Shown here piece after piece: positions 44,513-55,275 of a DNA stretch of 64,000 bases. The stretch's first letter is position 1. Each line of letters begins with the position of its first letter. The notes below the pieces were generated by a model, which did no database searches, was not told where the DNA came from, and worked only from the letters and a program-made list of their open reading frames with translations. The DNA is from Loripinus fragilis (Eukaryota; Mollusca; Bivalvia; Lucinida; Lucinidae), in assembly GCA_964019695.1 (NCBI GenBank), contig OZ026518.1, positions 110,010,508 to 110,074,507 on the forward strand, in the 5' to 3' direction. Made by a program: the position numbers and the translations under genes.

Positions 44513-44514
<2 letters not shown>

Positions 44515-44699
44515 TTCACTTTATTTGAATGTGGTCTGGAAACAAAACCGTCAAAATTAATACACCTGTTCGCAGGTAAATTAATCATAAATATATGCCG
44601 CAGTTTACCAGCCCGGTCAAAGTACAATAAATAATAGATACGTACCAGGTACCGCAAAAATCTATATCTGTATAATATTCAACCCAGTTTGGATAAGTT

Positions 44700-45752
44700 T
44701 TCTCTATATGAATGAAAATCGTGAGCTGGATGACGTCAATGCGACAGCTCTCCCGGGACATCCAGGTAAAACCACGTGATGTTTACATTTTATTTTTAGA
44801 TAACGCACAGGTGAGCAGTTATTTATAGCCACTATATAAAGCTTATGATTGAATCAGTCCATATCGAACTTGTGGATAGAGACAACCGGACCTTGTTGAC
44901 TTTTGACGCCCAGCCAAATGCGCCAGTAAAGATCAGTAAATGCGTCATCATATTTAGGAAATTAAAATATATTATCTATATAAAGTATGAATCATTTTGT
45001 TCTCTATTCAGTACGCCCGGGATTTTTTTAACCTTGGGCTTAGAACATGTAGAATGACTAAGCTATTTCAAAAAAGGGAAAACACCGCCTTAATGGCTAA
45101 GTCGACTATATTTGTTGCTTTACATGTGTGTTTCGGGTAACGGGTCTGAAAATTTTAAGTAGGGTAGGCACACATATTTTTTATAAATAAAACAAAAAAC
45201 AATTTTATGCATTTTGAAAGGCATTTTGCCTTAATTTTTTTTTCCAGAAAACCTGACAAAAAATCTAGGTTTCACCAGTTTTAGGTAGGGTCGGGTAAAC
45301 CTAAACACAGGCATTTTTTTTATTTGGCCTTATTACTCCTTACAATTTTAATAAGCGATTCTACCTCGTTCCAAAATTGATACAAAATGCTATTCGACGT
45401 CAACATGATGATGCATTGTCCTACAAAACAGGTGATATTTTCCATGCTCAACTCATCTGAGCATGGACTGCTCATAAAATCTAGGATGCTGACAAAAAGA
45501 TATATCTTGATTTAAAGCTCTCAGATATTGAATTTATCTAACTAATAACTGTTAAAATGCCAACAGTTGTTGGCATTTAAACTTTTATGAGCAGAATAAA
45601 CTTCATGCCCAGATGAGCTGAGCATGAAAAAAATGTATAACCTCAGAACCAGGTTTTGATGCGCACATAACATATCCTATTTCTTTTTCTCAGGGTGCGG
45701 TGAATCCAAAACGTATGATGACAAATTTAACCCAATTGCATATCACTTATGA
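44700..45752 (+). other. Weak exon candidates
   Basis: 44708-44765 (MNENRELDDVNATALPGHP, donor CCAG|GTAAAA, phase 1) could be spliced to 45694-45752 (acceptor 'tttctttttctcag', product CGESKTYDDKFNPIAYHL, stop); the phases fit, giving about 39 residues. Between them a 70-codon frame at 44845 starts MIESVHIELVDRDNRTLLTF, which reads like a beta-strand-rich fragment. None is recognised. Each may be chance or a transposon scrap. Confidence 0.2.
45430..45643. mobile_element. MITE family C, copy 2
   Basis: Left 'tccatgctcaactcatctga', right 'cccagatgagctgagcatga' then 'tgtataacctcag'. Internal 'aatgccaacagttgttggca' hairpin. Confidence 0.8.
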
Positions 45753-46223
45753 TTCATCGATTGAGTTTTTCAACTTATTCACAGTTCAAAAACTCCAACA
45801 CATCGCAATCTCAGGATAAGGGATATTCCTACCCCACCTGTCACCCAACTCCCCATTATGTCAGTATCTAAAGAAGGTACGGCTGCCTTCGAAATGAGCT
45901 ACTCGGTAAGCTACAGCTACTGGGTTTGAGTAGCTACAAAAATAAAATAAATATACTGTATGCTGGCTGGATTTTGTGGATCGTGAATCTCAAGGATACG
46001 AAAAGGTGTTATATCATAATTACCGTTGATTACTCATTAGTTTGTGCTAATCAGAGACGACACTAATGTCTCCGTAATTATCATAAACGTGTCAGATATG
46101 ACATGCCAGGTATCCTAATCTATTCTGTTCTGTTCTGTCCCAATTTAGCCAGGTCGTAAGTGAGTTAGTGCTAGTCGTGTGTGTAACAGCGCCAATGTTT
46201 ATCGCAGCCGATTTGAATTATAA

Positions 46224-46465
46224 TTGAGCCGCGACATGTGATTTCCAACAATGTAGCATTTTGACATGAATAGACTCAGACGAGCCTCTGCAGCCTCCTT
46301 TTAAGCTTAGAAACTCCAAATGATGTTTGGTCAGTAGCTCAACACTCATAAAATATTCAAGCGACTAGCAAAAGCTCTGATCAGACTGCGCGTATGCGCA
46401 TGCTGGTTTGAGCCTTTGCTGGTCGCACATACCACAGTGTTGGAAACCTCACGTCTCGGCTCAAT
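46224..46465. mobile_element. MITE family A, copy 6
   Basis: Left 'ttgagccgcgacatgtgatt', right 'cctcacgtctcggctcaa'. The inverted repeat extends outward as 'attataattgagcc', so TIRs may include TA-rich ends. Core 'gatcagactgcgcgtatgcg'. Confidence 0.85.
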
Positions 46466-46530
46466 TATAATAGCTTCACTTTCTGGGGCCAAAACAGCAG
46501 TTTGATTTTTAATATTCCATTGCTACTTAC

Positions 46531-46833
46531 CTAGAAACAGGTTTTCTCGTGACGTCGCTCGGTTATCATGAAAGTCTCACTCTGGATTTTAAACGATATA
46601 CATGTAGCGTGTGCATTAAGTGTTGACCAGGACCAGCTGGCTCGATCTAACTCTGTACTATCTGTCGCTGGTAAACTTTTGCACAACTTGACGGCTAGTT
46701 CGAATTGCTGAAAGCATGCTGTGGAAGTGATTAACATTAACAGTTTTGCAGGACAACGGTCTTCTTGCTGCAAATATTGAACTTGACTTTTTAGTAGTGA
46801 TTGAATCATAATATTATTCGGGAGGTTAGTCAT
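46531..46833 (-). other. Unrecognised 100-codon frame
   Basis: The minus frame reads QYLQQEDRCPAKLLMLITST, FELAVKLCKSLPATDSTELD and ends ITERRHEKTCF. Composition is plausible for protein, but there are no splice sites I trust, no domain, and MITEs surround it. It may be a retroelement fragment. Confidence 0.2.
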
Positions 46834-47064
46834 CTGAAAGTGTCATATTTATTTTGAGTCTGAAGGCCATTTGTACATTACATGGAGTGAGTGAAGGACT
46901 AAGGCATGCTAATATATAATCCATACCCTCTTCATTCTGATGGTTTATCCTATACAAAACAAGTATGGATTGTCAATTTTGTATTTCAAGGGATTGCCGC
47001 TCAAAATTTTCTATAAAATGGTGCATTTATGTCCCTGAAGAATGTTTTTATCTTAGAAAAGATT

Positions 47065-47465
47065 ACAAAATAAGTAAGGGTGCTAAGATCAGGAATCGAT
47101 ACAATCAAGTACCACACCTGACCCAGGATACCAATGGGAAAGTGACAAACTCACAGCAGACACCACAAACGAGAGCCAAGAGGTCAGCCCTTTCCCAGCA
47201 GGTGACCACAAAGCACATATAAACAGACGCGCACAAAGACATAGCAAACACAAGACAGATAAAAAACATAAAAGATCCATAAAAGAAGTACCGCCTTGGA
47301 ACGGTCAGTAAAATATTTTACTGGAGGGCTTAAACCGGTTTAACGGCGCCAACCTCACCCTCAATTCAGATGTGGATCAAGACACATAGATATTTGGTTT
47401 GCATGAAAGACCCATAACTTATCAATGCATCATCCCCTAAAACATATAAATCAAGATATAACAAG
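47065..47465 (-). repeat. Module G plus Penelope-like 3' UTR segment, minus strand
   Basis: 'gatcaggaatcgatacaatc', 'taccaatgggaaagtgacaa', 'ccaagaggtcagccctttcc', 'ttaaaccggtttaacggcgc', then 'gatgtggatcaagacacata', 'catataaatcaagatataac'. The latter part is the same 3' UTR seen at 35400-35510. No RT remains. Confidence 0.75.
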
Positions 47466-47890
47466 GATAGATAGATAGATATTCTTTATTTCCTCCACAT
47501 AGGAGAGTATTTTACATACAGTACATACAAGAAAGGCATGAGAGAGCATTTACAAATGTACATGAAAAATAAAACAAAGCATTTACAAGTATTCAATTGA
47601 CAAAGAGAAAAATTGCCATCAGATGCAACACACCCCACCTCTGCCCAGAGCATCCTGAAACCAGAGTACATTGTATATACAATGTATGCAATTGGCAGAG
47701 ATGGGCTAGTCCATCGACGGCAGGCTGTTATTTTCTCCCCACTTACCTCTGCCCTTACCGAAACTAAATGCAAGAACGATCTTTTAAGTAGAGAGAAAAC
47801 AACCACACCCTATACCAATAATTTCGTGTTAGATCATGGCAGCTGTGTAGCATTATACAAAACAGGGTGATGCTGCCCCGTTATATAAAC
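47466..47890 (-). mobile_element. LINE-like 3' end with TATC tail, minus strand
   Basis: On the minus strand the sequence ends 'cctatgtggaggaaataaag' then 'aatatc' and (TATC)n at 47466-47481, a typical 3' tail of a non-LTR element. A 106-codon minus frame ends SPMWRK next to the tail, echoing the MWRK near the end of the LINE ORF at 48.3 kb. I infer a strongly 5'-truncated LINE copy. Confidence 0.5.
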
Positions 47891-47944
47891 ATGTACTTTC
47901 AGAATAATAATATTCAAATAAAAATTTTCATCTTAAATACTTAA

Positions 47945-48158
47945 CCCATATAAGCCGAATGAACTTTCCTACCTTATCAGAAGGACGAGCCCATTTCCAA
48001 TTTACGGGTGTTGGGTGGTATTTTCCGTTTCTGTTCAAATTTATTAGAACATTCTGTAAGCAAACAGTGAAGACCCCGATCAGACGCTGCATTATCGTCT
48101 GATCTGGGTCTGCACAGTTTGCCTATGTCCCACAAAAAGGACGCTATGCTTACATGGG
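47945..48158. mobile_element. TTAA-flanked (piggyBac-like) MITE
   Basis: TTAA at 47941-47944 and 48159-48162. Left CCCATATAAGCCGAATG; right reads back CCCATGTAAGCATAG. Centre: 'cagacgctgcattatcgtctg' style hairpin bracketed by 'caaacagtgaagacccc' and 'gggtctgcacagtttgc'. Sister of 5963-6158. Confidence 0.7.
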
Positions 48159-48283
48159 TTAATCCTTACTTCCCATAGGAACGAATAAGTAAGCATACTT
48201 CGGTGGTATTACCTCGTCAATGTGACTTAATGAACAAATAGAGACTATGCATTGGCTGCAAACAGCTCAGAGTAGGTAAGTAA

Positions 48284-49668
48284 TTAAAGCATTTTATATT
48301 TACGCCACATATTGTGGATATTTCGAATGCAGCATATCTTAAATGCTTCCTGGCTTTCTCCCAAAATTTGTTCTAAGTCTCTATTTTTCATTCCAAGTAG
48401 TACATTCGACACAAAAGATATGTTTTGCATATATAAATAACCGAATGCAGGGAGGCTAAGACTAAGAATTTCCTGCCACATTTCAGATCTTTCATTATCA
48501 AGATAGGAACAATCATGGAGGCAGTGATCAACAATATTTTCATAGAACACTTCACAGAAGATGCAAAATTTGTTACCAGAATTTACTTCCGCCAAGCTTG
48601 AGATCATTTGTATGACAGAAGTACAGTGTGGGAGAAGCTTTCTATGTTCCTTTGAAAAATACCAAATCCAATGTGGACTATAGTCATAATGTAATGCTGT
48701 AAAGCGACTGAAATCTTGCGTTTGTATTCTATTATGCCAGGACGAAATTGCAGATTCATGCAATGTACTCTTTAATATGCGTTTCCAAGCAAACTTACTC
48801 GGAAATATGCTGCTTTCGAGATATGCCTCTAAAACATGTCTAAGTTGATATTTTCCTAATAACCTAAAAATGTCTGCTATAAAACCAGTTTGTCTACCAT
48901 TAGAATGTGTAGTAAATGACGTCAATCTGTTTAGAAATACATTTTTAACCCATGAATTGGAATTTAGTCTACACATTTGACCAAAAAGTGTTAACTTCCT
49001 AGAATCTATTTCAAGTTCTATTGGAAACACACCCAACAAACTTAAGGCGGCATCTGTCCGAGTACGCTTGCTTAGTGACTGCATATGTTTGATACAGAAT
49101 CTATTGGCGCGTTCTAATGACAGTATTTCACTTTCCGTTAAATCAAACCAGTTTTCACACCCATATAGCGCCTTAGGCAAGACAACGGAATTATATATCT
49201 TAATGCACGTAAGTGGATGCAAATTGTCTTGGTGAAGAACTCCGCTGTGTACGAGACTTAGAAATGTGCCCTTTAAACTATCTGTTGCATCTTTAATGTT
49301 AATCGTGTGGCTTAAATATTTGTTAGTGTTTACACCTAAGTGCTTATAGTTCTCATTTTCCATTATAGTATCATTACCCATATACCATACCCTATTCGAA
49401 TTTAAAAACTGGCGTTTTGTTTCATTATATACAATTACTGAACATTTGGGAGCAGAGTATTCGTATCGCCACTTGCACGAGTATGCATAACATATACACA
49501 AGAGAAGAGCAAGGCCACAAACAGTTAATGCTAAGACAACCATATCATCAGCCACAGTGGGACAGCATACATTCATACCAAGTAGTTTAAATCCAGCATA
49601 ACATTTAGTCAATTGTTCAAGCAAGTCATTTTCATAACATAAAAACATAAAGGGTGATAATACTCCCC
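48284..49668 (-). pseudogene. LINE ORF2, C-terminal part (RT motif C to CCHC)
   Basis: Continues the RT after the frameshift: GVLSPFMFLCYENDLLEQL, then CCPTVADDMVVLALTVCGL with catalytic ADD in the form VADD rather than the common YADD. Thumb-like region, then IYNSVVLPKALYGCENWFDL, a segment characteristic of LINE C-termini, and the cysteine-histidine motif CIFCEVFYENIVDHCLHDC. It ends MWRKYKML. About 460 residues, no internal stops. A conventional start at 49648 would be artificial, because the frame is the continuation of the upstream ORF. Confidence 0.85.
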
Positions 49669-51756
49669 CTGACGTGAGCCTTGAAGAATATCAAACCAAT
49701 CAGATTTATGCCCCTTGAACAATACACGACTTTTCATATTAGTATGCAATTCAATAATGATTCCAAGTAACTTTGACCTTATCCCCATATCATAGAGTTT
49801 TGTAAATAATCCATTATGCCACATTTTGTCAAAAGCTTTTTGTATATCGAGGAAGCAAGCGAAAAGTTTACTATTGTTTTCCTTGGCATAATAAATACAT
49901 TCCCTTACCATTGTGGATGTCATGTTGCAGCCTATATTTGGTCTGAAGCCTCCTTGGAGACCATTAAGAGGCTTTGAGATACTAGCCTCTACCCTTGCCA
50001 GTAAAAGCCTTTCAAATAGCTTCAAAATAGCTGATGAGAGTGTAATAGCTCTGTAGTTATTGGGGTCCGTTTTCGATTTTCTACCACCTTTATGTAAAGT
50101 TATAATAATGCCTTGCTTGAGACACAAAGGAATAAAACCATAATTAAACATATCCGTGTAAAACTTGGCAAGGTGTTCGTATAGAGTATCACCACCATGT
50201 ATCAAATGTTCATTATATACACAGTCCTGACCACAGGCCTTCTTTTTCTTTAATGTTTTGACTGCTTTCCTAACATCATCTGTTGATATGTATGTAGGGA
50301 TACTATTCCTATCAGACGCAATTTCTGACTTGATATTTTGAACTTTCGTCTCTACCTCCTGTTTAAAACGCTGATCGTAGTGGGGGCGCTCCGTGTCTGA
50401 ATATAAATCCCTGAAGTATACCCCCCAACCAGAAACGATGCTTTCAGGGTCACGACATACGTTATCACCAAATTTGATCTCAGAGCCTGCATTAGTACAA
50501 AAATTATTCCTTCTGCTGTTAATCTTCTTCCAGAAAAGGGCACTGTCCAGTTCAGCAGTCTGATCTATTTCGATGTTTAATTCAATTTGAATTTTTTCGG
50601 CACACCTACGATGATGTGCGCGAAATAAGCACTTTGCTGTTTTATATAATCTATAAGATTGATGCATATTTCCCCTTGGGCGCCCATCCTTAATCCATTT
50701 GCGTCGATTTTCCCTCATTGATGCATGTAAATCTTTTAAGCTGGTATCCCAGTACGGCTTAAGATAGGGCCTAAACTTTGTTTTGGGTAATACGGAGTCA
50801 GTGACTGAGGTTATTGCATTTACAATATGAGAATATGTCTGTTCAAGTCTGACAGTAGGATCTAGGTCAGTTTGACAGGAGGCAGAGGAAAGCAAATTAC
50901 TTAGTTCTAATTTGTATGTCTGCAACACATGTTCATCAAGTTTGTCCCATCTAACATGGGACGAAAATGTCGAAGATGTGTATTCAAAATCCGCTATAGG
51001 GATACTAATCCTACATACAATTGGCCTGTGACGAGAGGTATTTAATACATGGTCGTCTAATATTTCACATGATGAGACAGTATCAAGCCTTTCTAAGGGC
51101 AAAAGTACATGATCAATCAGTGACTCGTATATGTTGTCATATGACACAAAACTGGAGGTAGCACCAGAACACAATGACAATGTATTCAAACTAACGAGAT
51201 AATAATAATTCATGAGATCAAGTAAATATTTTCCACGGTCATCAGTAGACTTTATAAACCGTTTCCCCTGTAAATGGGCATTAAAATCGCCCATTAAAAT
51301 CACCAATCCATAATGACAATACATACTAACTATTGCATGCAAGTGGTCAATAAAGTCCCGGTACACTTGCACAGGATGATTACTGGAAGGGGCATACACT
51401 TGCAAAATATAAAAATGTAAATGCTGATTAAGCCTATACTGTATACCGCAAATGCGATCACTAGTGATATCTAGCGGTGTTACGTGATGGTCCAGAGACT
51501 TATGCCACAGGATCGCCACGCCACCCTTTCCAACTCTTCTATTGCTCGGCATAAGTAAGTCATTATCGCACACACCGAATGAATTGTAACTACAATTAAT
51601 AGACTGCAGAAAGTGCAAATTATGACGGTACAACCAGTGCTCAGATAACCCTAGCACTTTGATATTCCTTTTCCTTAACAGATCGCTAGCATATGATGCA
51701 CCAGACATAATGCCAGTGGCATTCCAAGTTGCAATGCTTAATGAACATGTACTCAT
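49609..51756 (-). CDS. LINE ORF2, N-terminal part (APE endonuclease + RT)
   Basis: 715 codons. Endonuclease at residues about 5-255: SIATWNATG, LSEHW (catalytic Glu), GKGGVAILW, LQVYAPSSN, LMGDFNAHLQG (Asp/Asn), SLIDHVLL, and TSRHRPIVC where APE enzymes normally have Ser-Asp-His. RT at about 500-700: QGIIITLHKGG, DPNNYRAITLSS, LQGGFRPNIGC, CFLDIQKAFDKMWHN (motif A), ILQGSRQG (motif B). The frame then slips: the G run at 49665-49669 (five G on the minus strand) is one short of the six needed for QGG, so the last 18 codons are out of frame. The start ATG overlaps the stop of the upstream ORF as ATGA. Confidence 0.88.
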   Translation of the reverse strand: MSTCSLSIATWNATGIMSGASYASDLLRKRNIKVLGLSEHWLYRHNLHFLQSINCSYNSFGVCDNDLLMPSNRRVGKGGVAILWHKSLDHHVTPLDITSDRICGIQYRLNQHLHFYILQVYAPSSNHPVQVYRDFIDHLHAIVSMYCHYGLVILMGDFNAHLQGKRFIKSTDDRGKYLLDLMNYYYLVSLNTLSLCSGATSSFVSYDNIYESLIDHVLLPLERLDTVSSCEILDDHVLNTSRHRPIVCRISIPIADFEYTSSTFSSHVRWDKLDEHVLQTYKLELSNLLSSASCQTDLDPTVRLEQTYSHIVNAITSVTDSVLPKTKFRPYLKPYWDTSLKDLHASMRENRRKWIKDGRPRGNMHQSYRLYKTAKCLFRAHHRRCAEKIQIELNIEIDQTAELDSALFWKKINSRRNNFCTNAGSEIKFGDNVCRDPESIVSGWGVYFRDLYSDTERPHYDQRFKQEVETKVQNIKSEIASDRNSIPTYISTDDVRKAVKTLKKKKACGQDCVYNEHLIHGGDTLYEHLAKFYTDMFNYGFIPLCLKQGIIITLHKGGRKSKTDPNNYRAITLSSAILKLFERLLLARVEASISKPLNGLQGGFRPNIGCNMTSTMVRECIYYAKENNSKLFACFLDIQKAFDKMWHNGLFTKLYDMGIRSKLLGIIIELHTNMKSRVLFKGHKSDWFDILQGSRQGEYYHPLCFYVMKMTCLNN

Positions 51757-52394
51757 GAAATAGATAATTTTAATAATCTGTTAGGGAAATGAACCCTGTA
51801 ACATAAACAGCGAAAATCCCGTACAGCCTGCACCTCTGTGCATCCTGCTCGAGATTTATCCTGTCCGTAGTTACCACTAAATAGCTTTCTAATGTGTATA
51901 CACGGGGCAACTGATATTTCTAACACAGCTATAATACAATTGTTCGGAGTAGCCCGAATCCTAACAAAAAGGGTAGTGACCATAGTTGTAACTGTTAACA
52001 CAATTGTCGTGTGTATTTCCACAGTAGTTTTAACAGGTAAGTGAGACACATTCACAAAGAAGACATTCAGCTTCGAGCTCAAGCAGCAGAGACCTGGGAT
52101 AGTCTGTGCTTCTATACAGCCTAACCGAGATCTAAAATGTTGAGCACGAGACAGTCTTATATCCACTTTTATGACAACGGGGCATAAATAAACCAATTGA
52201 CCATTATAGGCTGGGGCCCAGGGTGAAAAAATATCAAAAATGGTTACCCCGAAAGTAGCAAGGTTTGTTATAGTGTAAATTTGAAGAAGTATATATGGTG
52301 CATACGAAACCACTGTATAGCAAACTTCTCGAAATTGCATAACGCTACTAGAGCTAATAAAGTATGGTAGCCCATGTGCGTCATATGCATGCAT
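51753..52394 (-). other. Open leader region of the LINE (213 codons, probably not ORF1)
   Basis: The frame is open for 213 codons and ends TTTCATGAGT, so its TGA overlaps the ORF2 ATG. The product lacks zinc knuckles, RRM or coiled-coil features of LINE ORF1 proteins. It carries two related segments (SRLGCIEAQTIPGLCCL and SRAGCTEVQAVRDFRCLCY), suggesting a tandem duplication in the DNA. The diverged copy at 58.5 kb keeps the DNA words but shifts their frame, which argues for a promoter/5' UTR role rather than coding. Confidence 0.5.
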
Positions 52395-52399
52395 GCGTT

Positions 52400-53420
52400 T
52401 AATACAAACGCTATTATCTCAGCAACGCGTTATCAAATTAAAATCAAACTACCTTTCAGGAAATGGCAATGCGTTTGTTTTAAAAGTTTTGAGTATTAGT
52501 TTCAATTTCAAAGAACTGTTGCTTTAGCATTACGCATTAAAAGTTGTGTACCATATGTAACCAGATAAAACGTAATGTTTCGTTTTCTCCCATCTGTATC
52601 TACCACGACTCAATTCAATAATTTTCACACAAACACATCATAACTGTCCAAAGATCACATTGCTGCCTGTTTGGGTGAGATTTAATATCCAATACGGCTG
52701 CCGTCGCCATAAGGTATGAAAACGTATTTTTGGGGATCATTCCTTAGCCTACTAACGGGTCACGTTTAAAATGATTGCGTATGTAGTGGGACGTCCGTGT
52801 GCCTATCTCACAACACAAAATGTATTGTCACGTAAGAATGGACACTTTAAGATGGCCTTGAATATGAGCACATAGGCTGTAAAAAAGAGTCGCTTTATTC
52901 AATGCATTGTTTTGGCAAACCGGAAGGGTAGATATGCAAAAACACATTGCAATGTTAAGTACATCCCAAACGGTTACTAACTTTTTTCTAAGTATGCGAT
53001 AATCGCCTAAATGTAAATAAAATTGATATAGGATGGCATCTTTGTGTTCCATTACATAGTTATTGGGCGAAAAGAGTGAGAGTCTTTTGACGGTCATTAT
53101 CGGCTGACCGATTTCAAAAATTAACACACGTGGAGGGCAATGTTGGTGGCTTACCTGTTGGTCCTCTGTCTGCCCTGTCAAACTATACATTAATTGAATT
53201 TAATATATAGATGTAGTCTTTAATTTACTGTTAAGGATATGTTATAATGTAGAATGCCAATGTATGTAGTGTTTAAGTGTTTAACAATCACAATATATTG
53301 TTCAACTGACCCAATGTTATTATGTACAATATCACATTTTCTATAAATATAGAGGTTTGTGGTCAATTTATTTATGATTTTTTTGTATTTCCATTCTCTT
53401 GAAATTAGCAATAACTGTGG
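52400..53420. other. Sequence upstream of the LINE, one unrecognised ORF
   Basis: A minus frame of 120 codons (52828-53190) reads VLIFEIGQPIMTVKRLSLF, KDAILYQFYLHLGDYRILR and LVTVWDVLNIAMCFC. It looks protein-like but matches nothing I know. It lies 430 bp 5' of the LINE leader and could be part of the LINE, another element or chance. A donor-like CAG|GTAAGC falls inside it. Confidence 0.2.
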
Positions 53421-53795
53421 TTAAAGCTGCATAGTCTGTAACTTTTGATCTTCTAATTTTAAAAATAATGTTTTTATTTTTGAAGAACACAGTAAAAATA
53501 CTCAAATTCAGGTAAACATTTTACCATTTTCGTAAATCTTAACAAGTTATCACTATCAAAACAACTGCATTTATGTTAAAATTCAACGGTCTAGAATTAT
53601 TGGAGGGACGCAAATAATTACCAACACGAGAAAAATACACCTATTATATAAGATAATTCACTTTTCCGTGCAGTTTTCAGCTGTACTGAACATTTTTATT
53701 GTGAAATCACAGCTTAATTCTACTTTTACAAATGATTTTAAAAGAAAATAAAAAAATTCGAAAAATGTTCATAGTTACAGAGTATGCAGCTTTAA
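53421..53795. mobile_element. Foldback MITE, ends TTAAAGCTGCATA
   Basis: 375 bp. Left TTAAAGCTGCATAGTCTGTA, right reads back TTAAAGCTGCATACTCTGTA: 19 of 20 match. Interior is AT-rich without coding capacity. TTAA at both borders suggests a TTAA-targeting element. Confidence 0.8.
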
Positions 53796-53799
53796 GGAT

Positions 53800-54778
53800 G
53801 TATTTCGTGATGTCAAATGTGTGAAATGTAAAAAGTGGATGTTATTATGCTTCATTGTAGTCTAATGACACATTAAAGTCCTCAAAGCGAATCTAAAAGC
53901 CAATACAATGAATGCTTCTTTTCAACACCTTCTTTTTTATAAATCTGAAAGAAAATACTTAAAACATTAACAGTGATGATTGTTAGATACAACACTATAA
54001 TTCCCACCCTAAAAACTGGTCAGAAACTTTTACTCTTAATTATAGACGGTTGCCTAACAACAAGACAAAATGGACTAATTTTCCATACCTGGTATTATAA
54101 AACAATCACCATGGCAACTAGACTTTCGATACTTGCATACTGTTATGACATTACCTGAACGACATACTGATGTATCCATACATTGATTTATTGAAATTTC
54201 TTCCAATACCAAAGTATATAAAAATCATCATTTTATATGTTAAAAAATCAAAACAAGAGATAAACAGTTACGTAAGTTTCAGGACTTACACAGCTGCATT
54301 TGGATGCACACTATTAACTTTTCACACATATTTTACTTAAATACTATGCATAACTGAATATCTATAGTACAGTTTGAAGTACATATATCACTTGTTCACA
54401 TCTAAAAAAAATAATATCTGGCTCTCCACCACTCGAATTTTTGGGAGTTGGACTCATGAGAGATTTAATTAAAATTTTTTTATGAAGTGTGCAGTTTTGT
54501 AAGCTTGAGGTCTTTAATTTGACATGTTGTATTTTTCACATGTATTAACAAAACAATTTTCAAGGTAGCAAAACTGTTTAAAGATGCCAAAACATAGAAA
54601 CTATAACATTAAAACCAAATACAAAGCTGAAAATGTATAAAATAGTCAAAAAGGGGCAAGGCAACTGAAAATGAAAGAAAAAGTAGCAAAAAAGAAAAAA
54701 GAAAGAAAAAAGGAAAAGAAAAAAATTAAGACAAAAAAATAGATAAAAAATAAAAACTATGATGGGGGTATATAATGC
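53800..54778. other. AT-rich intergenic DNA
   Basis: No gene or repeat recognised. 54655-54750 is purine-rich (AAAGAAA-type). Confidence 0.4.
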
Positions 54779-54808
54779 AGCTGAAACTGGCGCCGTGAAA
54801 CTGGTTTA
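54779..54808 (+). repeat. Left half of a split module G
   Basis: 'gaaactggcgccgtgaaact' followed by 'ggtttaag' is the beginning of module G. It continues after the composite element at 57465. Confidence 0.8.
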
Positions 54809-55275
54809 AGGGCCCAGACCTGTAAATGTTTTTCCATAGACCTCCATTATAGCTTTTGAGTAAGCTGTGGTCCACACAACTCTTCAAGCACAATGAGGCT
54901 GCCGTAGAATTACAGATTGGACCTAGTTCAACCAATAAACAAATATGAGATACCATGGTGACCACCATGTTTTACCACTTTTTGGCCCCTGAAGGTGGGC
55001 ACCCTACATGAGAGGAAATTTTCATTGAAAAAAATACCAAAATGCAAGGTCCTTTTTTCTAAGCCACACCAGTAAACTTAATCAACAAAAGCAATGAGAA
55101 GTTGTTTCAAAAAGTACAGCAAAGATATACCCGTCTAATAAGTACAATATATTTCCTAGTTTTATTATTGACCAATCATGAAACACCTTACAACTTAAAA
55201 ATATTGTGCTGAGCTTCCACCCACCTTTTGAGCCAATCAGTGCCCTTTTTACATTTACAGGTCTGTGGCCTAAAG
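54809..55275. repeat. Identical 467-bp direct repeat, left copy
   Basis: Base-for-base identical to 56998-57464 as far as I can compare by eye. Each copy itself has inverted ends: left GGGCCCAGACCTGTAAATGT, right reads back GGCCACAGACCTGTAAATGT. No TG...CA as in retroviral-type LTRs. Confidence 0.9.

Larger units (their letters stand above)
48284..52394 (-). mobile_element. Nearly full-length LINE (non-LTR retrotransposon)
   Basis: Minus-strand element with, 5' to 3': a leader/ORF region (52394-51753), an APE-type endonuclease and reverse transcriptase ORF (51756 to about 49665), a one-base frameshift, and the rest of the RT with a C-terminal CCHC motif (to 48284). The leader belongs to the element because a diverged copy of it lies at 58540-58880. 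The 3' end has no obvious tail. Domain order fits the CR1/Jockey/I group; the exact clade cannot be set by eye. The low number of lesions indicates a recent insertion. Confidence 0.85.
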
